Of a DNA stretch of 64,000 nucleotides, positions 34,025 through 46,400 are shown one piece after another. A program made the translations under genes and the position numbers. The first letter of the stretch is position 1. Each line of letters begins with the position of its first letter. This stretch comes from Toxorhynchites rutilus septentrionalis. Lineage: Eukaryota > Arthropoda > Insecta > Diptera > Culicidae. The stretch spans positions 105,171,266 to 105,235,265 of the forward strand of contig NC_073744.1 of NCBI RefSeq assembly GCF_029784135.1, given 5' to 3'. The notes under the pieces were generated by a model. It saw only the letters and a program-made list of their open reading frames with translations, searched no databases and was not told the origin of the DNA.

Positions 34025-34170
34025 ATTTTCGGGACACCTGGGCGTGGCTCAACAAAAACCGACGTGCGACCATGTTGAAACTCGTTAAACCAATTTTGAC
34101 AGTCGCCATCGATGAAGAAGAGTCACCATATACAGCATCCAAGCGCTCTTTGATTTCGCTGTTTTTCACT
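34025..34170 (-). pseudogene. Mariner transposase HTH fragment
   Basis: Minus-strand translation reads NSEIKERLDAVYGDSSSSMA then TVK, and after a frameshift RTSVFVEPRPGVPK-like sequence. This is the mariner N-terminal pattern EIKxRLDxxYGxSxPSxxTVxxWxxEFxxGRxSxxDEPRPGRP. The fragment ends at the boundary of the hAT element (34169-34176). Confidence 0.65.
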
Positions 34171-34961
34171 CTAGACCAGGCGTCCCAAAAGTACTGCATT
34201 TTCATTACAGTCGGTATGAAATAAAATCGAGACTCACTGTGTGCGCGCTACATTCGCATACAAGCGACAGAGCACGAATTAATAAAATAAACCTGTACTA
34301 TAGCAGTCGGTGCTTCGTCGAATTTGTCTGATTTGTCGGGCCCGATCGTAGTGAGCCAAACGTACTGTTCATTTTCCATTTTTTCGTGTCTGCTACTCCA
34401 CTAATTCTGTCGCTGTAACAGTCGCTCACGATGCGATGAACATCATCGGTTTACCCGAGTTACTGTCAAATTTGACTGTCGCAAGAAAAATGTCATGACC
34501 AAGAAATCGCGATCGTAAAACAAGCCTTTATGTTATGCGTTTGTGCTTTTTCACCAGTACGCTCTGGGATGTGGTTGTGAGCACAAGTTACGTATTTACA
34601 GAGACAGCCGATTCTATTTTAGATCGGCTGTATCGAGAATGATGTACTGTTGGGATGGCCGAATCAAGATAGGTACACAAATGAGCAGCAATTCATAGGA
34701 GAAAAAAGCACGGATTCCTTAATGATTCTAGGCGAGAGTTTCTTTGTTAATATATTGATGACATCGGGAAATACTCAGTGTTGGGAACGTTTAGATTTAT
34801 CCTCCAAGTAGGAAACTAATAATTGTGGTGACAGATTAATATATAACAATGCATTTTTGGCCTTATTTCGATCAAATCAATTTCAAATCGCCTCAATAAA
34901 CACAAATGAAGCCAACTTTAAACGTTCGAAAACCGATGGATTTCAAACAGACTCAATACAA

Positions 34962-37900
34962 TTTTGACGTAGGACTACGTCTTTCATTTCTATACCGGGG
35001 TGTAAAATCAAAGTTTCGAAAACGAAAGCGTTACGCCGGAGACCGAGATTTTGAGCGTTAATAGCTCCTAAACAACTGAACGAAATGGTATGATAAACAC
35101 TTCATTCGAAAGATAAAATGTCTACGCGTTATATACTTGTTACTTTTTGATCCAAAAACTTGTTTCAATAGTCGTAAAATTGCTTTCAAAACAGGCTATT
35201 GAAATCACCAATCGGTATATAAGCGAGCGACGCTCGGAAATCCACTCAGTTCTAATTGAACAGCGATTGGAGCATGTTGTCGCTGTTGCGGTGAAGCTCT
35301 TTATTTATCATGAAAGCGCGGATGAACGGTGTCACCAAGAGCCTGTTTGAGCACCCTAGGCCAGAAGGGAATCTATCAGGAGGAGAGTGATGCCACAAAC
35401 GGTTCCCTGGGAAGACATCGCTACACACACATACACGCGCGGCTATTAACAGGTGGTTATCGAGTTGGCATTAACCACTGGTGGGCTTCCAGTATCGAGG
35501 AAAATGTGGAAATATCTAATCGTTACTGAGAATAATCTGCCAGTTCCTCTGGGAATTTTCAAAATATATTCATGTGAAAGAGTTTAATTGAATGTTTTCT
35601 ATCCATGTTACACTGTGACCAAATATGTTTCAATCAAGTGCTATTAACAGGTGGTTATCGAGTTGGCATTAACCACTGGTGGGCTTCCAGTATCGAGGAA
35701 AATGTGGAAATATCTAATCGTTACTTAAAATAATCTGCCAGTTCCTTTGGGAATTTTCAAAATATATTCATGTGAAAGAGTTTAATTGAATGTTTTCTAT
35801 CCATGTAACACTGTGACCAAATATGTTTCAATCAAGTGCTATTAACAGGTGATTATTGAGTTGGCATTAACCACTGGTGGGCTTCCAGTATCGAGGAAAA
35901 TGTGGAAATATCTAATCGTTACTGAAAATAATCTGCCAGTTCCTTTGGGAATTTTCAAAATATATTCATGTGAAAGAGTTTAATTGAATGTTTTCTATCC
36001 ATGTTACACTGTGACCAAATATGTTTCAATCAAGTGCTATTAACAGGTGGTTATCGAGTTGGCATAAACCACTGGTGGGCTTCCAGTATCGAGGAAAATG
36101 TGGAAATATCTAATCGTTACTGAAAATAATCTGCCAGTTCCTTTGGGAATTTTCAAAATATATTCATGTGAAAGAGTTTAATTGAATGTTTTCTATCCAT
36201 GTAACACTGTGACCAAATACATTTGGTTTTGTGGTTTTTCAATCAATCGCAATTAACAGGATAGCTTCAGAAGATTATTCTTCCCCATCAGTAGGATATT
36301 TCCGTATCCAATATTGTACGCGCCCGCAATCGATTATTGCTCAGTCGCCGAAAGTTCCGAGCTCAGAGAGTTCATTCCCCTCTAGTTTGCCTTCCAAATT
36401 GCCATCGTAAACCACACCTTCTCTCGGTTCAATCACACACAAAAAGCATACTTAAGCGATATTCTGGTGGTGAGACACATTCATTTTTCGTGAGGACATC
36501 GACAAGACAACATCGTTGCCTAACGTGCTGGAGGAGGTGGACGGCGAAGGAGAACACATACACGCGCAGAACTCTTTTCGTTAGGATGCCATTCAGCATC
36601 GAGAAAGTTCCGGAAAGATCTAATCATTGCTGGAAAATAATCTGCCAGTTCCTTTGGGAATTTTCAAAATATATTTATGTGAAAGAATTTAATTGAATGT
36701 TTTCTATCCATGTAACACTGTGACCAAATATGTTTCAATCAAGTGCTATTAACAGGTGGTTATCGAGTTGGCATTAACCACTGGTGGGCTTCCAGTATCG
36801 AGGAAAATGTGGAAATATCTAATCGTTACTGAAAATAATCTGCCAGTTCCTTTGGGAATTTTCAAAATATATTCATGTGAAAGAGTTTAATTGAATGTTT
36901 TCTATCCATGTAACACTGTGACCAAATACATTTGGTTTTGTGGTTTTTCAATCAATCGCAATTAACAGGATAGCTTCAGAAGATTATTCTTCCCCATCAG
37001 TAGGATATTTCCGTATCCAATATTGTATGCGCCCGCAATCGATTATTGCTCAGTCGCCGAAAGTTCCGAGCTCAGAGAGTTCATTCCCCTCTAGTTTGCC
37101 TTCCAAATTGCCATCGTAAACCACACCTTCTCTCGGTTCAATCACACACAAAAAGCATACTTAAGCGATATTCTGGTGGTGAGACACATTCATTTTTCGT
37201 GAGGACATCGACAAGACAACATCGTTGCCTAACGTGCTGGAGGAGGTGGACGGCGAAGGATCGACACATACACGCGCAGAACTCTTTCCGTTAGGATGCC
37301 ATTCAGCATCGAGAAAGTTCCGGAAAGATCTAATCATTGCTGGAAAATAATCTGCCAGTTCCTTTGGGAATTTTCGAAATATATTCATGTGAAAGAGTTT
37401 AATTGAATGTTTTCTATCCATGTTACACTGTGACCAAATATGTTTCAATCAAGTGCTATTAACAGGTGGTTATCGATTTGGCATTAACCACTGGTGGGCT
37501 TCCAGTATCGAGGAAAATGTGGAAATATCTAATCGTTACTGAAAATAATCTGCCAGTTCCTCTGGGAATTTTCAAAATATATTCATGTGAAAGAGTTTAA
37601 TTGAATGTTTTCTATCCATGTAACACTGTGACCAAATATGTTTCAATCAAGTGCTATTAACAGGTGGTTATCGAGTTGGCATTAACCACTGGTGGGCTTC
37701 CAGTATCGAGGAAAATGTGGAAATAACTAATCGTTACTGAAAATAATCTGCCAGTTCCTCTGGGAATTTTCAAAATATATTCATGTGAAACAGTTTAATT
37801 GAATGTTTTCTATCCATGTAACACTGTGACCAAATATGTTTCAATCAAGTGCTATTAACAGGTGGTTATCGAGTTGGCATTAACCACTGGTGGGCTTCCA

Positions 37901-39408
37901 GTATCGAGGAAAATGTGGAAATATCTAATCGTTACTGAAAATAATCTGCCAGTTCCTTTGGGAATTTTCAAAATATATTCATGTGAAAGAGTTTAATTGA
38001 ATGTTTTCTATCCATGTAACACTGTGACCAAATACATTTGGTTTTGTGGTTTTTAAATCAATCGCAATTAACAGGATAGCTTCAGAAGATTATTCTTCCC
38101 CATCAGTAGGATATTTCCGTATCCAATATTGTATGCGCCCGCAATCGATTATTGCTCAGTCGCCGAAAGTTCCGAGCTCAGAGAGTTCATTCCCCTCTAG
38201 TTTGCCTTCCAAATTGCCATTGTAAACCACACCTTCTCTCGATTCAATCACACACAAAAAGCATATTTAAGCGATATTCTGGTGGTGAGACACATTCATT
38301 TTTCGTGAGGACATCGACAAGACAACATCGTTGCCTAACGTGCTGGAGGAGGTGGACGGCGAAGGAGAACACATACACGCGCAGAACTCTTTTCGTTAGG
38401 ATGCCATTCAGCATCGAGAAAGTTCCGGAAAGATCTAATCATTGCTGGAAAATAATCTGCCAGTTCCTTTGGGAATTTTCAAAATATATTTATGTGAAAG
38501 AATTTAATTGAATGTTTTCTATCCATGTAACACTGTGACCAAATATGTTTCAATCAAGTGCTATTAACAGGTGGTTATCGAGTTGGTATTAACCACTGGT
38601 GGGCTTCCAGTATCGAGGAAAATGTGGAAATATCTAATCGTTACTGAAAATAATCTGCCAGTTCCTTTGGGAATTTTCAAAATATATTCATGTGAAAGAA
38701 TTTAATTGAATGTTTTCTATCCATGTAACACTGTGACCAAATATGTTTCAATCAAGTGCTATTAACAGGTGGTTATCGAGTTGGCATTAACCACTGGTGG
38801 GCTTCCAGTATCGAGGAAAATGTGGAAATAACTAATCGTTACTGAAAATAATCTGCCAGTTCCTCTGGGAATTTTCAAAATATATTCATGTGAAAGAGTT
38901 TAATTGAATGTTTTCTATCCATGTAACACTGTGACCAAATATGTTTCAATCAAGTGCTATTAACAGATGGTTATCGAGTTGGCATTAACCACTGGTGGGC
39001 TTCCAGTATCGAGGAAAATGTGGAAATATCTAATCGTTACTGAAAATAATCTGCCAGTTCCTTTGGGAATTTTCAAAATATATTCATGTGAAAGAGTTTA
39101 ATTGAATGTTTTCTATCCATGTAACACTGTGACCAAATACATTTGGTTTTGTGGTTTTTCAATCAATCGCAATCAACAGGATAGCTTCTGAAGATTATTC
39201 TTCCCCATCAGTAGGATATTTCCGTATCCAATATTGGATGCATAAAACCTTGTGCCTCCAACGTAACGCTCTCGTTTTCGAAGTTCTCCAAATATTCATT
39301 CATTCAGAATGAATTCAGATTCAACTTCATACAAATGATCTCTATATCAACGAGAGTCCTACGTCACCCTTGCGGTTATACCATAGATATAACCCACTTC
39401 CAGTTTTT
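34962..39408 (+). mobile_element. E-family tandem-repeat element, copy E2 (4.4 kb)
   Basis: It starts TTTTGACGTAGGACTACGTC, then TTTCATTTCTATACCGGGGT, a promoter (35216-35251), a leader of about 180 bp, and an array ending near 39170. It closes with AGTCCTACGTCACCCTTGCG and ATAACCCACTTCC at about 39402. The array has about ten short units (about 199 bp, marked GCTATTAACAGGTGGTTATC at about 35440, 35640, 35839, 36037, 36746, 37456, 37656, 37852, 38558, 38759, 38958) and three long cassettes whose unique core starts CGCCCGCAATCGATTATTG at about 36321, 37029 and 38136. The order is S4-L-S-L-S3-L-S3. The only recurrent frame, 82-119 residues starting MLSRRKFRAQ in each long cassette, has no recognised domain. 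Confidence 0.88.
35216..35251 (+). promoter_or_regulatory. E2 core promoter: TATA box plus initiator
   Basis: TATATAAG (35216-35223) and TCAGTT (35246-35251) are spaced so that the initiator A at 35248 lies 32 bases after the TATA start, the canonical RNA polymerase II geometry in arthropods. Between them CGAGCGACGCTCG can form a small hairpin. Transcription would enter the tandem array. Confidence 0.78.
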
Positions 39409-39479
39409 TTTAGAGGCGAACCAGCCCAGGAGGCTGAAAGTCTCTTCAATAAAGAAATAAAAAAGGACATATTTTTTAT

Positions 39480-39660
39480 TATGTATGGTCCTCATGACCT
39501 AGTGGTTTGCGTGGCGCTTGACACGGGGGCTTCGAGTTCGATTTCCGTTCGGGTTAGAAATTCTATCGTCGAAAATCGTTTTTCTGGCGTGAACTGGTTC
39601 AGGGGAACTGTCTACGATGTGGTGGGATGAGCGATGAGCATTACCAGTATCTAAGAAAAG
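39480..39660 (+). mobile_element. tRNA-like SINE fragment
   Basis: Box A CCTAGTGGTTTGCGTGG and box B TTCGAGTTCGATTTCC lie in tRNA-like spacing at about 39499-39546. The preceding AGGCGAACCAGCCCAGGAGG stretch (39413) resembles the 3' end of another SINE type; a related AGAGGCGAATGAACTGCAAA piece is at 51655. Target duplications were not established. Confidence 0.55.
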
Positions 39661-41576
39661 CCACAAAGGCCAAAAGCAACAGCTCCTCTGAGCGAATTGA
39701 CGCCACTTTTAGCGTCTTTGCCCGGTCCAGATGGTAATCGGGACGTAAAACCGCAGTATCACGATGGTCCTCCTGCGAGATAGTGGAGTTGGTCGAAGGC
39801 CTTGCCGCACCACAAAAACACCAAGCAACGAACGATACACAAGAAACATTGTGAATCAGGCCATATTGTAAAGACGTTAAGCCAAAATAAACAACAATCA
39901 AAAATATATTAATGTATCAACCTACATTTTACTTTTATCAGATCACACTTATGTTACATACAGCCAGATTTATGGCATAAATTTAGTTTGACTGATCAGC
40001 AAAAACGTGTATGCAGTCAGAGTGTACCAAGTGCATACGACCATAACGACGAATATATTATTTAATCTTGTTCAGACAGAGTAGACCAAGTATCAGAGAG
40101 TAAAGAATTGTAATTACTAAACTTTTCATTACCGATTTCAAATCCAACCGTGGTCTATCATTGATTGCAAGAACTGTTGGCGTGGTGGCGTGGCGTGGAT
40201 CATTTCAAAACTAATTTTAACCTTCTAGCAACGTAATCTTTATCTGATTGAAACCTTCATTAACATGTTCGTTACTTAGTACGACTCGGCTGAGTTTCTG
40301 TGGGGCCCAAATTCGACTGTCAGTAGCGAGAAAATAACCAGATAAATAAGCAAAAAACAATAAGAAGGAAAAAAGCAAAAACACTACTTTCTGCATAAGC
40401 ATGATACAAAATTATACAAACTGTGTTGCACTGGAGCGTAAACATATATAGAAATTGAATTTTTATGTTTTCGATTCTGCGATTATTATATTTGTATCCT
40501 ATATTTATATTTAAGTGTCTATTCCATCAAATTTCCTTTGAAAATCCTATTCAATTTGAACGAGGAAAGTTTCATCCATATATGGATGATGTGGCGATGA
40601 ACGCGTTAAAAAGAGTTCCTCAACACAAGCGCGTCAGATGAATGAACAATTTCAAAAGAATACTCTAAATCAACCCGAGATGAAGGATTAAAGTACTGGA
40701 CGTGTTAATAGTAAAAAGTGTGTTATGTCAAAGTTTCAGCTGCATTTTTATTTTTTAGACGATTTAATTATTCTTTATCATTTATAGAACTTAGGCCTCT
40801 GAACTTCTTCCAGTCGTACATTTTTGGAATAATTTGTGGCAGTAGTTCTTCGTTTAACTTAATCAAAAGAATATTTGCGAGATTTTGAGCGGATAATTTT
40901 GTTCGAGCCGGTGATAGCACTAATGCTAAGGCACTAAACGCCCGTTCAACAGATACTTGCGTTGCTGGCACAGTCATAATTGTAAGAGCTACTTCTGAAA
41001 GTTCAGGCTGTGAATCTTTACGATCAGTCCAGTGCCTCCAGGTATCGTACTTATAGTTCTGATGCGTTTCCAAATCTAGAGAATTTACTTGTTTTTCAAA
41101 CGTATTTTCGGCTTGTGATGTTGAAGGTAGGGATCCTCCAAACAAGCTAGTCATGAAGTCATCCAAATTAGAACTCATCATGTTTTGCTCAGTATTCTTA
41201 CTCGTATATGGCGGATTAGTAGGTTTCAATGAAGTCATCCTATCATATGTGGCAATGATAAATTTCTATAAAAAAAGTATATAATAAAATATGCGTTGCA
41301 GTTGCTCCCTCTTATCAATTAACATTAGAATTACTGTTTCGTCGGACTCGATTATATTTTTTTTCATGCAATCCCCGATCAAATGAATTTCTCTATATTT
41401 TCTTGCTTTTATTTTACGTGATCCTGTTGGTTATTCTTAAGAATATTTAATTTTTGTTGTGTTTCAAAAATAGTAGAAATAAATTGAGGAGGGATTAGGA
41501 AGAAAATTAATGAAAGAAAATAAACATAAAACTTTATCATTTGATTCGGGTCTTGATAATCTCTGCACAGGTTTAA

Positions 41577-41794
41577 CACGTTCACGCCGGCGCGTACCAC
41601 TAGTGACTCGCATTATACTGCCTCATCGTTATTGTATAATTGTAATGCCACCGGCGGAAATGACTTCTGCAAGATCATATTTGAACAAACGAAAGTGAAT
41701 TATTTAAAAAAAACATTCAATCGGAATAGCGAAAAGCATTCAGCGCAGTCGCCAGTGAGCGAGGAGCATGAATTGAAGGGTCGGCGTGAATGTG
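41577..41794. mobile_element. 218-bp TTAA-flanked MITE (piggyBac-like)
   Basis: TTAA at 41573-41576 and 41795-41798 flank ends CACGTTCACGCCGGCG and, on the other strand, CACATTCACGCCGACC. TTAA duplication is the piggyBac signature. It lies in intron 3 of the hAT pseudogene, and the frames inside are not genes. Confidence 0.75.
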
Positions 41795-43498
41795 TTAAAA
41801 ACGTTACGCAAATTATTGATTCATTAAATGATTTGAAAAATAAAGACAATCGAGTTTGACAAAAAAAAATCCAAAAAGCTTACCCTAGTTTCCTCCTTTT
41901 CCATCGGAGTCAGAACTGCAGATGATATGTAATTAAACCTTGGATCGATCAACAAAGCTGCTTTGAATGGTAGATTTTGTTTAAGCTGTTGTAACCTTGT
42001 TTGTAACGATGTTGCTAATGCTTGAGCCAAATCATTCGTATGTTGCTGTTGTACTTCCATCATACAACGAAGCCAGTGGATGTAAAAGTCTCCTAAAGAC
42101 AAGTGCTTTGCTTGCATCTCTTTGGTGGCAACATACACTGGTTGCAACGCTTTTTTATAGTCGTGGATATAATTCCAGTACTCCGATAGATCTTGAGTAA
42201 ACATATATCATACAGTATATATGAAATAATTTTATTAACCTGTATCAGTAACGATTTACTCACCTAGCTCGTTGAACTTGTTTCCAAGATCTCTATAAAA
42301 TTTCTCGTGCTCGTTTAGGTTCACAATCATTTCATAAATTCCTCCCCATCTTGTTTTTGAATATAATGGTGGGAGCGGAATATTTTTCATGTCAAACGAA
42401 ATATGCCGATTTCCTGCAGTGTTTTGCGACTATTGTGATGGCTCGAATTGCACTATCAGTATGTTTGGTTACGTCCGTTACTGCTAACTGCAGAGTATGC
42501 ACAGCGCACCTTACATGGCAGATTTTGTTCGAAAGTTCGTTAGTCAAATCAGCTATGAAATCATCGTTGTTATGGAAAACATCACCATCATCGTCCAAAT
42601 TAAATTTTTCGGCTCTTAATACTTCTAAACGCTTATCAAGTTCTTTTACAGCCGCTACCATGTTAGCACCATTATCGCAGGTAACAGTAAAAACCTTATG
42701 GAGTGATATATCATATTCTCTCAAAATTTCTTCAATTTTCTGCATTATGACCTTGGCAGTTTGTCGCGCATTTAACTCAAGCATGGCTGTTGAATATAAG
42801 TAGAAATTCAAATTGTTTATAAGAAATAGAAATTGTTTCGACAATTAGATGGAAATTATCTCATTAATCATTCTCAAACAAAATCTAAGAAATCCTACTA
42901 CAACTTTTACAGTGTGCAAAATTTCAAAAAATCAGGAAAAACGATTCAGACCTATAATTGAATTATCTTTTACTGATTAAAAATAATTAAAAATGAAAGC
43001 TAGAGAATAGATAAACATCCAGTCCAAGCCAAACCGATATAGTGGTTCTCAGATTTTCGTGAAAAGTGGTAAATTTGTTCATTTCCGCCAAATATTAGGC
43101 TCATTTTTTTATTTTATTTTTTCAATAGGATGTTTGGAAAACTTATTGCATCTGTAAAAAATGTGTTTTCGTCTCGTAATTATTGATTGTATTTGTTTTT
43201 TATAGTTTACATGGCCTCGGGATCATGAGGTTTTTTTATGAATAACATATACAAAAATCAGAGATGTGTTCTTTTTCGTTTTTGTTATGATTTTTCAAAG
43301 TAAAGCGATGGTCTGGAAAATCATTTTGGCTTTTTCTTGAAAATTAATTCAAATAATCGACATACTAAATTGAGGTCAATGACATAGTCTTATTTGAAAG
43401 AATTGGATTCTAGTCGCATAGATCAAGTCTAGTCACATAGAAATATTGAACGAAGACTAAAAACATGTCATCTTTCAAAAAACATATCTCAAAAACGA

Positions 43499-46400
43499 AA
43501 AAACAGGAAGTGGGTTATATCTATGGTATAATCGCAAGGGTGACGTAGGACTACCGTTGATTTAGAGATCATTATGTGAAGTTGAATCTAAATCCATTCT
43601 GAATGAATGAATGAATGAATATTTGGGAGACTTCGAAAACGAGAGCGTTACGTTGGAGGCACAAGGTTTTATGCATCCAATATAGGATACGAAAAACCTT
43701 GTTCTGAAGAATAATCTTCAGAAGCTAACATGCTAACTGTACTTGATTGACAAATCACAAACCCAAATGTATTTGATCACAGTGTTACATGGAAAGAAAA
43801 CATTCAAATAAACTCTTTAACATGAATATATTTTGAAAATTCCCAAAGGAACTGGCAGATTATTTTCAGTAACGATTAGATATTTCCACATTTTCCTCGA
43901 TACTGGAAGCCCACCAGTGGTTAATGCCAACTCGATAACCACCTGTTAATAGCACTTGATTGAAACATATTTGGTCACAGTGTTACATGGATAGAAAACA
44001 TTCAATTAAACTCTTTCACATGAATATATTTTGAAAATTCCCAAAGGAACTGGCAGATTATTTTCCAGCAATGATTAGATCTTTCCGGAACTTTCTCGAT
44101 GCTGAATGGCATCCAAACGGAAAGAGTTCTGCGCGTGTATGTGTCGATCCTTCGCCGTCCACCTCCTCCAGCACGTTAGGCAACGATGTTGTCTTGTCGA
44201 TGTTCTCACGAAAAATGAATGTGTCTCACCACCAGAATATCGCTTAAGTATGCTTTTTGTGTGTGATTGAATCGAGAGAAGGTGTGGTTTACGATGGCAA
44301 TTTGGAAGGCAAACTAGAGGGGAATGAACTCTCTGAGCTCGGAACTTTCGGCGACTGAGCAATAATCGATTGCGGGCGCATACAATATTGGATACGGAAA
44401 TATCCTACTGATGGGGAAGAATAATCTTCTGAAGCTATCCTGTTAATTGCGATTGATTGAAAAACCACAAAACCAAATGTATTTGATCACAGTGTTACAT
44501 GGAAAGAAAACATTCAAATAAACTCATTCACATGAATATATTTTGAAAATGCCCAAAGGAACTGGCAGATTATTTTCAGTAACGATTAGATATTTCCACA
44601 TTTTCCTCGATACTGGAAGCCCACCAGTGGTTAATGCCAACTCGATAACCACCTGTTAATAGCACTTGATTGAAACATATTTGGTCACAGTGTTACATGG
44701 ATAGAAAACATTCAATTAAACTCTTTCACATGAATATATTTTGAAAATTCCCAGAGGAACTGGCAGATTATTTTCAGTAACGATTAGTTATTTCCACATT
44801 TTCCTCGATACTGGAAGCCCACCAGTGGTTAATACCAACTCGATAACCACCTGTTAATAGCACATGATTGAAACATATTTGGTCACAGTGTTACATGGAT
44901 AGAAAACATTCAATTAAACTCTTTCACATGAATATATTTTGAAAATTCCCAAAGGAACTGGCAGATTATTTTCCAGCAATGATTAGATCTTTCCGGAACT
45001 TTCTCGATGCTGAATGGCATCCAAACGGAAAGAGTTCTGCGCGTGTATGTGTCGATCCTTCGCCGTCCACCTCCTCCAGCACGTTAGGCAACGATGTTGT
45101 CTTGTCGATGTCCTCACGAAAAATGAATGTGTCTCACCACCAGAATATCGCTTAAGTATGCTTTTTGTGTGTGATTGAATCGAGAGAAGGTGTGGTTTAC
45201 GATGGCAATTTGGAAGGCAAACTAGAGGGGAATGAACTCCCTGAGCTCGGAACTTTCGGCGACTGAGCAATAATCGATTGCGGGCGCATACAATATTGGA
45301 TACCGAAATATCCTACTGATGGGGAAGAATAATCTTCTGAAGCTATCCTGTTAAGTGCGATTGATTGAAAAACCACAAAACCAAATGTATTTGATCACAG
45401 TGTTACATGGAAAGAAAACATTCAAATAAACTCTTTAAAATGAATATATTTTGAAAATTCCCAAAGGAACTGGCAGATTATTTTCAGTAACGATTAGATA
45501 TTTCCACATTTTCCTCGATACTGGAAGCCCATCAGTGGTTAATGCCAACTCGATAACCACCTGTTAATAGCACTTGATAGAAACATATTTGGTCACAGTG
45601 TTACATGGATAGAAAACATTCAATTAAACTCTTTCACATGAATATATTTTGAAAATTCCCAGAGGAACTGGCAGATTATTTTCAGTAACGATTAGTTATT
45701 TCCACATTTTCCTCGATACTGGAAGCCCACCAGTGGTTAATGCCAACTCGATAACCACCTGTTAATAGCACTTGATAGAAACATATTTGGTCACAGTGTT
45801 ACATGGATAGAAAACATTCAATTAAACTCTTTCACATGAATATATTTTGAAAATTCCCAGAGGAACTGGCAGATTATTTTCAGTAACGATTAGTTATTTC
45901 CACATTTTCCTCGATACTGGAAGCCCACCAGTGGTTAATGCCAACTCGATAACCACCTGTTAATAGCACTTGATTGAAACATATTTGGTCACAGTGTTAC
46001 ATGGAAAGAAAACATTCAAATAAACTCATTCACATGAATATATTTTGAAAATGCCCAAAGGAACTGGCAGATTATTTTCAGTAACGATTAGATATTTCCA
46101 CATTTTCCTCGATACTGGAAGCCCACCAGTGGTTAATGCCAACTCGATAACCACCTGTTAATAGCACTTGATTGAAATATATTTGGTCACAGTGTTACAT
46201 GGATAGAAAACATTCAATTAAACTCTTTCACATGAATATATTTTGAAAATTCCCAAAGGAACTGGCAGATTATTTTCAGTAACGATTAGATATTTCCACA
46301 TTTTCCTCGATACTGGAAGCCCACCAGTGGTTAATACCAACTCGATAACCACCTGTTAATAGCACATGATTGAAACATATTTGGTCACAGTGTTACATGG

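Noticed and set aside
36337..38511. Repeated frames of 82-119 residues (MLSRRKFRAQ...) in the long cassettes of E2 and E3
   Set aside because: They recur only because the DNA repeats; no domain, and the frame end varies with the following unit. Codon-level selection cannot be judged by eye, so they are not listed as genes.
35430..39150. CRISPR-like array
   Set aside because: Units are about 199 bp and contiguous without unique spacers; the context is eukaryotic and transposon-rich.
40009..40040. Left hAT terminal repeat at CAGAGTGTACCAAGTGCA
   Set aside because: It resembles the right end, but the flanking 8 bases do not match CTCTAGAC; the end at 34177 has an exact duplication and better match.
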